Assembly: GCF_003710935.1 (NCBI RefSeq)
Contig: NZ_RHHS01000027.1
Location: 186,001 to 250,000 of the forward strand
DNA: 64,000 nt
Origin: Brevibacillus gelatini
Lineage (GTDB): Bacteria; Bacillota; Bacilli; Brevibacillales; Brevibacillaceae
Direction: 5' to 3'
The notes below the pieces were generated by a model, which saw only the letters and a program-made list of their open reading frames with translations, had not been told where the DNA came from and made no database searches. Each line of letters begins with the position of its first letter. Position 1 is the stretch's first letter. This document shows positions 52,784 through 60,541 of the stretch, piece after piece. A program made the position numbers and the translations under genes.

Positions 52784-53881
52784 TTATTTTCGCAGCGCCT
52801 GAAGCACCAGCTCGCTGCTTTTGGCCGCTTCTTCCGCCAGCGTGCGGGAATGCTCGGTTACGATCTCAATCTCGACATCGAGCTTGTCGATTTTCTCGGC
52901 CAAAAGCGCGAGAAGCCGAGTCTCGTCCAGCTTTGTGATGTGGCCTGCGTTCGGCATCCCGGCACGCTCGACAAAGCGGTCGATTTTCGGATCGTACGAA
53001 ATGCCGATAAACGGAATGCGCAGCATGCAGGCGAGAATGAGCGAGTGCAGGCGCATGCCGACGACGTAATCGCACTGTTTCAAAACGGACATGATATCGT
53101 GAAAAGTGACGGGCGCATCGAGCAGACGTGCTCCTGTCTGGGTCATCCGGGCCATAATTTCTTTGGATGGCGTCAAGTCACTGGGAACGTGCATCGGGAG
53201 AAACAGGACATTCCAGCCGCGCGAGACAAACCAGTCCGCTGCTTTGGCGATTGATTGCTTGAACGCCTGTTCCTGCTTCCAGTCCCGCACGGAGATCGCT
53301 ACCAAAGGCTTGGCAGGATCGGCGAACATGCCGTGAAGCAGTTCTTTTCCGCGCGCATCCGCTATATCGTCAGGGGAGATCGTCAGGGCCGGGTCTGCTG
53401 TGACATGGATCGGCGCTTTTTTGACGCCGCACGCCTTGAAGTCTTCTCCCGATTCATAGTCTCGCACCGTAATGACATCGACCCGGTTCACTACGCGTTT
53501 GATGACCTGGCGGCTGAGTGATTTGAGAATCGGGCCAAACCCTTGCGCGTAAAAGACCACAGGCTTGCGGAGAAGCTTGGCGATGGTGACGATGCCCAAA
53601 TAGTAGAGAACACTGCGCGGACTGGTCACGTCCTGCATCAGCGTTCCCCCGCCCATCACTAGCATGTCGCTGCGCGAAAGCTCACGGACGATGGTTCCAA
53701 AGCTCCAGCGGTCATAAGCTTCAATCCCGAACAATTCCGCAGTCCGCTCAGGCTGATTGGACAGAACGGCGAGAGAGATATTTGGTTGTTCCCGCTTAAG
53801 AGAGCTGATGATACCGTACAGGACCACATCGTCTCCGGCATTGTTAAAGCCGTAGTACCCGGAGATGAGAATTCGCGACAT
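52784..53881 (-). CDS. csaB: Polysaccharide pyruvyl transferase CsaB
   Basis: 365 residues. It starts MSRILISGYYGFNNAGDDVVLYGIISSLK, the CsaB signature, with LVMGGGTLMQDVTSPRSVLYYLGI, FYAQGFGPI, and YVVGMRLHSLILACMLRIPFIGISYDPKIDRF. CsaB adds pyruvate ketals to the secondary cell-wall polysaccharide; these are the ligands for SLH domains of S-layer and surface proteins in Bacillus anthracis and Brevibacillus-type organisms. ATG at 53881; promoter on the minus strand at 53931-53960. It is the clearest marker that the 35-54 kb region serves SCWP and S-layer anchoring. Confidence 0.93.
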   Translation of the reverse strand: MSRILISGYYGFNNAGDDVVLYGIISSLKREQPNISLAVLSNQPERTAELFGIEAYDRWSFGTIVRELSRSDMLVMGGGTLMQDVTSPRSVLYYLGIVTIAKLLRKPVVFYAQGFGPILKSLSRQVIKRVVNRVDVITVRDYESGEDFKACGVKKAPIHVTADPALTISPDDIADARGKELLHGMFADPAKPLVAISVRDWKQEQAFKQSIAKAADWFVSRGWNVLFLPMHVPSDLTPSKEIMARMTQTGARLLDAPVTFHDIMSVLKQCDYVVGMRLHSLILACMLRIPFIGISYDPKIDRFVERAGMPNAGHITKLDETRLLALLAEKIDKLDVEIEIVTEHSRTLAEEAAKSSELVLQALRK

Positions 53882-53930
53882 GGAGTGAACCTTCTTTCTA
53901 TATCAAACGTACAGGAAAAATACATTCTCA

Positions 53931-53960
53931 AGTATAATCGAGTAAACAAGAGGAAGTAAA
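53931..53960 (-). promoter_or_regulatory. Sigma-A promoter of csaB
   Basis: Minus strand TTTACT (53960-53955) and TATACT (53936-53931), spacer 18. Confidence 0.6.
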
Positions 53961-54006
53961 GCGAACCCGGCACAAAACTTGGCGTCCCGGCTTTTCGCGA
54001 TAGACC

Positions 54007-54036
54007 TTGGGCTAGCCGGTTTTCATAGGGTATAAT
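54007..54036 (+). promoter_or_regulatory. Candidate promoter upstream of prmA-like gene
   Basis: TTGGGC (54007-54012) and TATAAT (54031-54036), spacer 18. The resulting leader of about 300 bases would run antisense through the small minus-strand gene at 54068-54187. Confidence 0.5.
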
Positions 54037-54067
54037 GAAAGCACTCGAAAAAGCGGCCTCGCAAAAA

Positions 54068-54187
54068 TTACGCGAACAAATACAAGAACCCCATGGCAAA
54101 CATGCCGATGCCAAGCAGGATCAAGCCGATCATTACGACGAGCATCCCTTTGTTTTTCCGGCGACGGTAAAAAAATTCGTCAAACAT
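54068..54187 (-). CDS. Small 39-residue membrane protein
   Basis: ATG at 54187 with a strong ribosome site (GGGAGG, spacing 6 to 7) opens a 39-codon frame. The product has a charged N-terminus (MFDEFFYRRRKNKG) followed by one hydrophobic helix (LVVMIGLILLGIGMFAMGFLYLF). It is likely a single-pass membrane protein with its basic end inside. It is antisense to the long leader of the prmA-like gene. No family is recognised; the ribosome site and topology are the evidence that it is real. Confidence 0.6.
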   Translation of the reverse strand: MFDEFFYRRRKNKGMLVVMIGLILLGIGMFAMGFLYLFA

Positions 54188-54343
54188 GGCAAGCCTCCCT
54201 GCGATAAAATAGTCCATTCTACTATCATACCATGTTCCCCGGCAAACTTGCCAACAGCAGATGCGAGAGCGGCACGGCGCTGCCGGGAACGAGCAAGTCA
54301 ACGGCCATGTGGCGTAAGCAACCTGGAAGGAGCAAGATTCATC

Positions 54344-55291
54344 ATGGAAAGCATGTGGTTGAAATACACCTTGTTGGTAGAGCAAGTGACAGAAGATTTG
54401 TTTGTGGCGGAAGTGTTGGGCAGCCCGTACACGCTCGGCTGGGTCGAGCCGCAAATCGAGATTTTGACGACGGAAAACGGCTATGATTACGCGGAAAACA
54501 CGGAGGGGCCTGTCGTGGCGTACTTGTTTGAGCCGAAGCAGGATAGCGAAGAGGAACACGTCGCCCGGCTACAGGCGTACATTTCCCGCTGGGAGGGGCA
54601 GGTTCGTGTCAAGGAAGTCGAGCAGGTAGCCGAAGAAAACGATTCGTGGAAGGACGAGTTTCGCGAGGTGCGGGTCGGCAACTGGTGGGTGGCGCCCAGC
54701 TGGACGGACCCGCAGTTGCTGGGCGACGCCGAGCATGTGCTGTGGATTGATCCGGGGGCGGCGTTTGGCACTGGTTATCACGGGACGACACAAGACATTC
54801 TTTTGCTGTTGCAAGAGATGGATCTGACGGGCAAAGTCGTTTTCGACATCGGGGCAGGCTCGGGCATCCTCTCCCTGTTCAGTGCGCGCAACGGTGCTAA
54901 GCATCCGGTCTGGGCCGTTGACATCAATCCGCAGAGCGAGTATCAGGTACAGGTCAACGCGGCGAACAACGAGCTGCCGGAGGATGCGGTGCGCATCGTA
55001 ATCGGCGACGCTTCCGACGCACAGATAGCGGCGCAGCTCCCCCCGCAGGCTGATCTGATTTTGGTCAACATTGGCGGGGACGAGAACGTCTCCATGCTTC
55101 CGCTGATTCGCGAACGGATTGCACCGGGCGGGCAAATTATTCTCTCCGGGATCGTAGAATGGAATCGGGAGGCCGTGCTTGCTGCATTCGAGGAGGCAGG
55201 CTTTCAGAAGGAAACCGAGCGTCAATCGGACGAGTGGGTGACGGTGCTGATGAAGAATGCGGCTGTGAACCATTTTGTAACTACTGTGTGA
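54344..55291 (+). CDS. prmA: PrmA-like methyltransferase (ribosomal protein L11 methyltransferase family)
   Basis: 315 residues. The two-domain PrmA plan is kept: an N-terminal ferredoxin-like domain (1-110) and a class I SAM domain. IDPGAAFGTGYHGTTQDILLLL parallels PrmA's DPGMAFGTGTHPTT, and KVVFDIGAGSGILSLFSARNGAKHPVWAVDINP is motif I. The catalytic region, normally NIL-A-type, reads LILVNIGGDENVSMLPL, which is unusual. L11 trimethylation is the family function; a paralogue with another target is possible because typical Bacillales keep prmA beside dnaJ. ATG 54344 has GAAGGAG upstream. Confidence 0.75.
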   Translation: MESMWLKYTLLVEQVTEDLFVAEVLGSPYTLGWVEPQIEILTTENGYDYAENTEGPVVAYLFEPKQDSEEEHVARLQAYISRWEGQVRVKEVEQVAEENDSWKDEFREVRVGNWWVAPSWTDPQLLGDAEHVLWIDPGAAFGTGYHGTTQDILLLLQEMDLTGKVVFDIGAGSGILSLFSARNGAKHPVWAVDINPQSEYQVQVNAANNELPEDAVRIVIGDASDAQIAAQLPPQADLILVNIGGDENVSMLPLIRERIAPGGQIILSGIVEWNREAVLAAFEEAGFQKETERQSDEWVTVLMKNAAVNHFVTTV

Positions 55292-55329
55292 GAACATAAA
55301 AACAATCTTGACAGTGGAGGGGAACACAA

Positions 55330-56505
55330 ATGGAGCATGTCGTGATTGCTGCTGCCGGACGTACGCCAATTGGCACGTTTGGTGGTGTTCTGAAAGATGT
55401 AAGCGCTCGCAAGCTGGCGGAGGTGGTCATTCGCGGCGTCATGGCGAGAGCGGGCCTGGAAGCTTCCCAGATCGACGAGGTTATTTTGGGCAACTGCATC
55501 CAGCGCACAGATGAACCGAACATCGCCAGAGTCGCGGCCATAGACGCAGGGCTGGGCAAAGAAGTGACAGGCTTTACGGTCCAGCGCCAGTGCGCGTCCG
55601 GCATGCAGGCAATTGCCAGCGGCGCGTCGCAAATTTTGCTCGGCGAAAACGAAGTGGTGATTGCAGGCGGCACAGAAAGCATGAGCAATGCTCCTTACGT
55701 GTTGAAAAACGCCAGATGGGGACGCAGGCTCATGCACGGGGAAATGACCGATGCGATGTGGGAGCTTTTGACGGACCCGCATCACCAGATTTTGATGGGC
55801 GAAACAGCCGAGCGTCTGGCCGACCTGTACAACATCAGCCGCGAGGAACAGGACGAAATTGCCATGCGCAGCCAGCACAACGCGATCCGGGCAATCGACA
55901 ACGGGCTGTTTGCGGAGGAAATCATCGGCGTGCCGATCCAAAAACGCGGCGGGGATGTCGTCGTCACGGAAGACGAGTTCCCAAGGCGCGGCGTGACGAT
56001 GGAAAGTCTCGCCAAGCTGAAGCCCGGCTTTCGCGAGAATGGCACCGTGACGGCGGGCAACGCTTCCGGACTGAACGATGGAGCTTCCGCTGTCGTGCTC
56101 ATGCGGGAAGCAAAGGCGAGAGAGCTTGGCATCGAGCCGCTCGGCAGAATCGTCTCGTGGGCGACCGCCGGAGTAGAACCGGACCTGATGGGCTACGGCC
56201 CGGTGCCCGCTGTGAAAAAGGCGTTGGCGAAGGCGGGCATGACACTGGCTGACATGGAGCTGATCGAGGTAAACGAGGCATTCGCCGCCCAATACCTCGC
56301 TGTCGAAAAGCTGTTACAGCTGCCGCGAGAGATCACCAACGTAAACGGCAGCGGAATCTCACTCGGCCACCCCGTCGGCTCCACCGGCTGCCGGATCGTC
56401 GTGACCTTGCTGCACGAGCTGAAGCGTCGCCAGCTCAAGCGCGGATTGGCGACACTGTGTGTGGGCGGCGGCATGGGCATGGCGATGGTCGTCGAGCGGG
56501 CGTAG
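55330..56505 (+). CDS. Acetyl-CoA acyltransferase (thiolase)
   Basis: 391 residues, full-length thiolase. The nucleophile C88 lies in TVQRQCASGMQAIASG; NEAFAAQYLAV and the GHP histidine in SLGHPVGSTGCRIV, and the final CVGGGMGMAMVVE with the second catalytic cysteine are intact. The usual NVNGGAIALGHP reads NVNGSGISLGHP here. It is biosynthetic or degradative; being 2.6 kb before the fatty-acid degradation genes suggests beta-oxidation or acetoacetyl-CoA metabolism. The ATG follows GGAGGGGAAC. Probably monocistronic. Confidence 0.9.
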   Translation: MEHVVIAAAGRTPIGTFGGVLKDVSARKLAEVVIRGVMARAGLEASQIDEVILGNCIQRTDEPNIARVAAIDAGLGKEVTGFTVQRQCASGMQAIASGASQILLGENEVVIAGGTESMSNAPYVLKNARWGRRLMHGEMTDAMWELLTDPHHQILMGETAERLADLYNISREEQDEIAMRSQHNAIRAIDNGLFAEEIIGVPIQKRGGDVVVTEDEFPRRGVTMESLAKLKPGFRENGTVTAGNASGLNDGASAVVLMREAKARELGIEPLGRIVSWATAGVEPDLMGYGPVPAVKKALAKAGMTLADMELIEVNEAFAAQYLAVEKLLQLPREITNVNGSGISLGHPVGSTGCRIVVTLLHELKRRQLKRGLATLCVGGGMGMAMVVERA

Positions 56506-56637
56506 CCGCAAAAGCGTTTTCTGCGTGCACGCAGCACGTTTAAATCAAGTCTCCCCTGTTAAAAATGGAAGCAAGCCCTGCCTCTTGAAGCAGTAGAAAA
56601 GGCAGCGGCAGTGCTTGCAAAGGGGGAGGCTTTTTTC

Positions 56638-57633
56638 ATGGCATTTTTTTCATTTTTGAAGCAATACAAAAAACAGATCGCGTTTCACCTGTTGTCCTGT
56701 CTGCTCGCCGGAGCGCTCGCTGTGATCGGCTACAGCGTGTTTCAATACAAGCAGATGACGGAAAAATGGTATGCGCCTCTCGACGGCCAGGCAAAGGGCG
56801 GGGCGCAGCAGGCAGCTGCCGCTTTGCCGCCGCCGCGCGACCTGTTGACGGGCAGCGAGCCATTGAAGCCGTTTGTCATCATGCTGCTCGGCGTAGACAG
56901 CCGGGACGGGGAAAAAGCGCGCTCCGACACGCTGATGCTCGCTGCCGTCCATCCCGCGAAGCAGTCCGCCTACCTCCTCTCGATTCCGCGGGACAGCTAC
57001 ATGGAGCTGCCCGGCAAAGGCTATGACAAGGTGAATCACGCCATGGCTTTTGGCGGACCGAAGCTGGTCAAGGAGACGCTGGAAACATTTCTCGATGTCA
57101 AGATCGACCGCTACGTCTCTGTGGACTTCGAAGGCTTCCGGGAAATCGTCGACGAACTGGGCGGCGTCCTGATCGACGTCAAAAAGCGGATGAAGTACAG
57201 CGACCCGAGCGACGACACGTACATTGACCTGATGCCAGGCTTGCAGGTGCTGTCCGGCGAACAGGCGCTGGATTACGCGCGCTACCGCAAAAGCGACCTG
57301 GGCAAAGAAGACAGCGACTACCAGCGGATCAACCGCCAGCAGGAGATATTGACCGCCCTGGCGCAAAAGGGCACCTCGGCGCACATGTACACGAAAGCAT
57401 TCAAGCTTATGGAAATTTTGGGCCAGCACGTCAAAACCGATTTGACCGATCTGGAAATCGCCTCGCTGCTGTTGAGCTACGGCGACGGGACGCGGAACAA
57501 AATCAAGACAGATACGCTGGTCGGGCAGGACGAGCGAATATGGCACAACGGCATCGTAGGCTGGTATCATCTGGTGCCGACAGCAGAACGGGAGCGGGTT
57601 CGCCAGCAGATTTTGAAAGAGCTGCAACCGTGA
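56638..57633 (+). CDS. LytR-CpsA-Psr (LCP) family ligase
   Basis: 331 residues. A short cytoplasmic N-terminus (FFSFLKQYKKQ) and one transmembrane helix (FHLLSCLLAGALAVIGYSVFQY) precede the extracytoplasmic LCP domain: IMLLGVDSRDGEKARSDTLMLAAVHP, SIPRDSYMELPGKGYDKVNHAMAFGG, VDFEGFREIVDELGGVLIDV, LSGEQALDYARYRKSDLGKEDSDYQRINRQQEIL. The Arg and Asp residues that bind the polyprenyl pyrophosphate are kept. LCP enzymes transfer wall teichoic acid or SCWP to peptidoglycan. ATG 56638 follows GGGGAGG at 7 bases. Which polymer it handles is not shown; SCWP is a reasonable guess. Confidence 0.9.
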   Translation: MAFFSFLKQYKKQIAFHLLSCLLAGALAVIGYSVFQYKQMTEKWYAPLDGQAKGGAQQAAAALPPPRDLLTGSEPLKPFVIMLLGVDSRDGEKARSDTLMLAAVHPAKQSAYLLSIPRDSYMELPGKGYDKVNHAMAFGGPKLVKETLETFLDVKIDRYVSVDFEGFREIVDELGGVLIDVKKRMKYSDPSDDTYIDLMPGLQVLSGEQALDYARYRKSDLGKEDSDYQRINRQQEILTALAQKGTSAHMYTKAFKLMEILGQHVKTDLTDLEIASLLLSYGDGTRNKIKTDTLVGQDERIWHNGIVGWYHLVPTAERERVRQQILKELQP

Positions 57634-57680
57634 TGTATGCTGGAATTTATTGAAAAATAGTCATGTCGAACAAATGGGCG

Positions 57681-57714
57681 GGCTTCGTCACAAAAAGGCG
57701 AAGCCACTTTTTTT
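57681..57714 (+). terminator. Terminator of the LCP gene
   Basis: GGCTTCG (57681-57687) pairs with CGAAGCC (57699-57705), then ACTTTTTTT. Confidence 0.85.
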
Positions 57715-57791
57715 ACAAAACAAGTGCAAACTCTCCATTTCATAAAAAAACCATATGCTGTAGGTCGGCGACTCATTTTTGAGAGGGAGTC

Positions 57792-57842
57792 AGTAAACGT
57801 TTTCTTATCCAGAAACGTTTTTAATTGGAAAATTAACGTTCT
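57792..57842. repeat. Triple AACGTT array in the lcfA promoter, first copy cre-like
   Basis: The palindromic hexamer AACGTT occurs at 57796-57801, 57814-57819 and 57835-57840, i.e. at 18 and 21 base intervals; the first two share AAACGTTTT. The first, AGTAAACGTTTTCT (57792-57805), matches the CcpA cre consensus TGWNANCGNTNWCA at all but its two outer defined positions. It lies upstream of and within the -35 region. B. subtilis lcfA is catabolite-repressed through a cre, so CcpA is the leading candidate. Confidence 0.45.
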
Positions 57843-57854
57843 TTCGAATACAAT
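57825..57854 (+). promoter_or_regulatory. Sigma-A promoter of lcfA
   Basis: TTGGAA (57825-57830) and TACAAT (57849-57854), spacer 18, about 70 bases before the start codon. No FadR palindrome like that at 59768 is visible here. Confidence 0.6.
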
Positions 57855-57928
57855 AACGATAAGGAAGAGATTATGAATGTCGATCATAGGGGTGGGGCAA
57901 GGCCATTTAAGGGATGGAGGGAATGACC

Positions 57929-59629
57929 ATGTCAAATGCCAAGCCTTGGATTGCCAATTACCCGTCCGAAACTGCACCGTCACTGGATTACCCCCGCATT
58001 CCGCTGACGCAATTTCTCGTGCAGTCGGCTGCATCGTACCCGGACAACAACGCGATTTACTTCATGGGCAAGACGATTTCGTACCGGGAGCTTTTGGAGC
58101 TGTCTTACCGCTTTGCCAACGCACTGGTCAAACGGGGCGTGCAAAAAGGCGACCGTGTGGCGATCATGCTGCCGAATACCCCGCAAGCTGTCATCTGTTA
58201 TTACGGCGCGCTGTTTGCAGGTGCCATCGTCGTGATGACGAACCCTCTCTACACGGAGCGCGAGCTGATTCATCAGTTGGAGGACTCCGGCGCTGAGACG
58301 ATCATTACGCTGGATTTCCTGTACAGACGCGTAGCGAAAATCCGCTCATCCACACCACTCAAACGTATTTTTGTAACAAGTGTTGGCGATTTTCTTCCCT
58401 TGTGGAAAAAATGGCTGTACCCGTTCGTCCAGAAAAAACAGGGGCAAACTCGGCAGGTTGCCTACAGCGCAGATGTTGAACCGTTTCTTTCCGTCATGAA
58501 AGAAAGCGCTGCCAATCCTGTCCATGTGCCAATCGACCCGGAAAAGGACATCGCCCTGCTCCAGTACACGGGCGGCACGACGGGGTTAGCCAAAGGCGTC
58601 ATGCTGACGCATGCCAATCTGATCGCCAATGCGATGCAGTGTCAGGCTATTCTCTACAAGCTGCGCAGAGGCGGCGAGCGAATACTGGGCGCGCTTCCGC
58701 TCTTTCACGTCTACGGCCTGACGACAGTGATGAACAAAGGCATTTGCATTGCCGCAGAAATCATTCTCGTGCCGAAGTTCGAGGTCAAACAAATTTTCGA
58801 GCTGATCGAAAAGCGCAAGCCGACCTTGTTCCCCGGTGCGCCGACGATGTACATTGCCCTGATTAATCACCCCGACCTGAAAAAGCACGATCTGTCTTCG
58901 ATTGAGGCGTGTGTCAGCGGTTCTGCGCCGCTTCCTGTCGAGGTCAAGACCAAGTTTGAGGAACTGACGGGGGGCAAGCTCGTCGAAGGCTACGGCCTGA
59001 CGGAAGCATCGCCCGTTACCCATTCGAACCCGATATGGGGAAAAAGCATCACCGGCAGCATCGGCATGCCTTGGCCGGACACGGACTGCCGCATCCTCGA
59101 CACCGTCACGGGAGAGGAGCTGCCGCAGGGCGAGGTCGGCGAGCTCGCGGTCAAAGGGCCGCAGGTCATGCTCGGCTACTGGAACCGCCCGGAGGAAACA
59201 GCTGCGGTCTTGAAGGACGGCTGGCTTTTGACGGGTGACATAGGGTACATGGACGAAAACGGCTATTTTTACATCGTCGACCGCAAAAAGGACATGATAA
59301 TCGCAGGCGGCTTCAACATTTATCCGCGCGAGGTGGAGGAAGTGCTGTTCGAGCATCCGGCCATCAAGGAAGCGGCTGTCATCGGCGTCCCGGACCCGTA
59401 CCGCGGCGAGACGGTAAAGGCGTTCATCGTCTTCAAGGACGGCAAACAGGCGAGCGAGGAAGAGCTCGAAGCGCATTGCCGCAAGAAGCTTGCTGCCTAC
59501 AAAATTCCGCGCAAGTACGAGGTGCGCACGGAACTGCCAAAGACGATGGTGGGAAAAGTGCTGCGCAGACAGTTGCAAGAAGAAGACAAGGCGCAGCGGG
59601 AAGCACAGGACGAGATCAAAACAAGCTGA
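57929..59629 (+). CDS. lcfA: Long-chain fatty-acid-CoA ligase
   Basis: 566 residues, full-length acyl-CoA synthetase that activates fatty acids with ATP and CoA for beta-oxidation. AMP-binding motifs are intact: LLQYTGGTTGLAKGVMLTHANL (P-loop), GYGLTEASPVTHSNP (adenine pocket), the hinge GWLLTGDIGYMDENGYFYIVDRKKDMIIAGGFNIYPREVEEVL, and the catalytic lysine region LPKTMVGKVLRRQL. ATG 57929 is chosen because GGAGGG lies just upstream; an in-frame ATG at 57914 sits in the ribosome site. First gene of lcfA-fadR-fadB-etfB-etfA, the order of the B. subtilis operon. Confidence 0.94.
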   Translation: MSNAKPWIANYPSETAPSLDYPRIPLTQFLVQSAASYPDNNAIYFMGKTISYRELLELSYRFANALVKRGVQKGDRVAIMLPNTPQAVICYYGALFAGAIVVMTNPLYTERELIHQLEDSGAETIITLDFLYRRVAKIRSSTPLKRIFVTSVGDFLPLWKKWLYPFVQKKQGQTRQVAYSADVEPFLSVMKESAANPVHVPIDPEKDIALLQYTGGTTGLAKGVMLTHANLIANAMQCQAILYKLRRGGERILGALPLFHVYGLTTVMNKGICIAAEIILVPKFEVKQIFELIEKRKPTLFPGAPTMYIALINHPDLKKHDLSSIEACVSGSAPLPVEVKTKFEELTGGKLVEGYGLTEASPVTHSNPIWGKSITGSIGMPWPDTDCRILDTVTGEELPQGEVGELAVKGPQVMLGYWNRPEETAAVLKDGWLLTGDIGYMDENGYFYIVDRKKDMIIAGGFNIYPREVEEVLFEHPAIKEAAVIGVPDPYRGETVKAFIVFKDGKQASEEELEAHCRKKLAAYKIPRKYEVRTELPKTMVGKVLRRQLQEEDKAQREAQDEIKTS

Positions 59630-59731
59630 CGCACAGACGCTGCCGTTAGGCTCGCATCCGTTGGGGAAGCGGCCACTTTTTGCGCTTGCACGGGACAGGC
59701 TGTCGCCGTCATTCAGGTGCACGCCAGGCAA

Positions 59732-59760
59732 TTGACAGCGCCGGGTTCCTGTATTACACT
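59732..59760 (+). promoter_or_regulatory. Sigma-A promoter of fadR
   Basis: TTGACA (59732-59737) and TACACT (59755-59760), spacer 17. The FadR palindrome starts 8 bases later, over the expected transcription start. Confidence 0.65.
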
Positions 59761-59767
59761 CATTTTA

Positions 59768-59785
59768 TGAATGAATAATCATTCA
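59768..59785. promoter_or_regulatory. FadR operator (perfect palindrome)
   Basis: TGAATGAATAATCATTCA has perfect 7-base arms TGAATGA/TCATTCA around ATAA and matches the B. subtilis FadR consensus TGAMTGAMTANTCAKTCA closely. It sits at the start of transcription and 48 bases before the fadR start codon, indicating autorepression relieved by long-chain acyl-CoA. Confidence 0.88.
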
Positions 59786-59833
59786 TTTAAAAAAATTGTC
59801 TTATCATCATTGCGAGTAAAGATGGAGGTTGTT

Positions 59834-60424
59834 ATGGCAAAAAAGACGGGGGAAAAATATCAAGCCATTATTGATGCTGCTGTACGCGTCATCGCCAGAC
59901 AAGGTTATTACAGCGCCCAGGTATCCAAAATTGCAAAAGAGGCGAAGGTAGCAGACGGCACCATATACCTCTATTTTGAAAACAAGGATGATATCCTGAT
60001 TTCGTTGTTCAACGAGAAGATGGGTCAGTTCGTGGACGAAAACCGCAAGCGGATTTCGGAAGCGACATCCATCGAGCAAAAATTGTACGTCCTCGTGCAC
60101 GCTCACTTGAGCCAACTGGCCAAAGACCACGATTTGGCAAAAGTCACGCAGATTGAGCTGCGCCAGGCCAATCCGGTCATCAGCGAAGGCATCGGCAACG
60201 TGATGAAGCAATATTTCAACCTGATCGAAGAAGTCATCCGGGAAGGAATGGAGCAAAAAGTGTTCCGGCCGGACCTGGACGTCAGGATGACGAGGAAAAT
60301 GATTTTTGGCACGCTGGATGAAGTGACGACATCTTGGGTCATGAAGCAGTGCAAGTACGACCTTGTCTCTCACGTTGATTCCATTCATAACCTCTTCCTG
60401 TTCGGTATGAAGGGAAAAGAATGA
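59834..60424 (+). CDS. fadR: FadR, TetR-family repressor of fatty-acid degradation
   Basis: 196 residues. The N-terminal TetR helix-turn-helix (KYQAIIDAAVRVIARQGYYSAQVSKIAKEAKVADGTIYLYFENKDDIL, residues 8-55) is well conserved, and the C-terminal ligand domain matches FadR of Bacillus (LAKDHDLAKVTQIELRQANPVISEGIG, FNLIEEVIREGMEQKVFRPDLD). Long-chain acyl-CoA would release it from DNA. ATG 59834 follows GGAGG (59824-59828, spacing 5); an upstream ATG (59771) overlaps the operator. It lies behind lcfA and before fadB, as in B. subtilis. Confidence 0.93.
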   Translation: MAKKTGEKYQAIIDAAVRVIARQGYYSAQVSKIAKEAKVADGTIYLYFENKDDILISLFNEKMGQFVDENRKRISEATSIEQKLYVLVHAHLSQLAKDHDLAKVTQIELRQANPVISEGIGNVMKQYFNLIEEVIREGMEQKVFRPDLDVRMTRKMIFGTLDEVTTSWVMKQCKYDLVSHVDSIHNLFLFGMKGKE

Positions 60425-60457
60425 AAAGAAAAGCTTTTTTTGTAGGAAAACGTCTGC

Positions 60458-60493
60458 TACAATGGAAACAGAAAGACTGATCGTTCGCTCAGT
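60458..60493 (+). promoter_or_regulatory. Possible promoter and operator before fadB
   Basis: TACAAT at 60458-60463 has only a T-rich -35 region (60435-60440). Just downstream ACTGA (60476-60480) and TCAGT (60489-60493) form an inverted repeat with an 8-base spacer at a position typical for an operator. It resembles FadR half-sites (GACTGA) but the spacing differs. Confidence 0.3.
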
Positions 60494-60541
60494 TGTGTAA
60501 ATAGCCTGTTTGTTCATAGGGATTCGTTTGGGGGGAGAGGC

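Noticed and set aside
57715-57928. A FadR site upstream of lcfA.
   Set aside because: No sequence similar to TGAATGA-N4-TCATTCA could be found in this gap, even allowing several mismatches.
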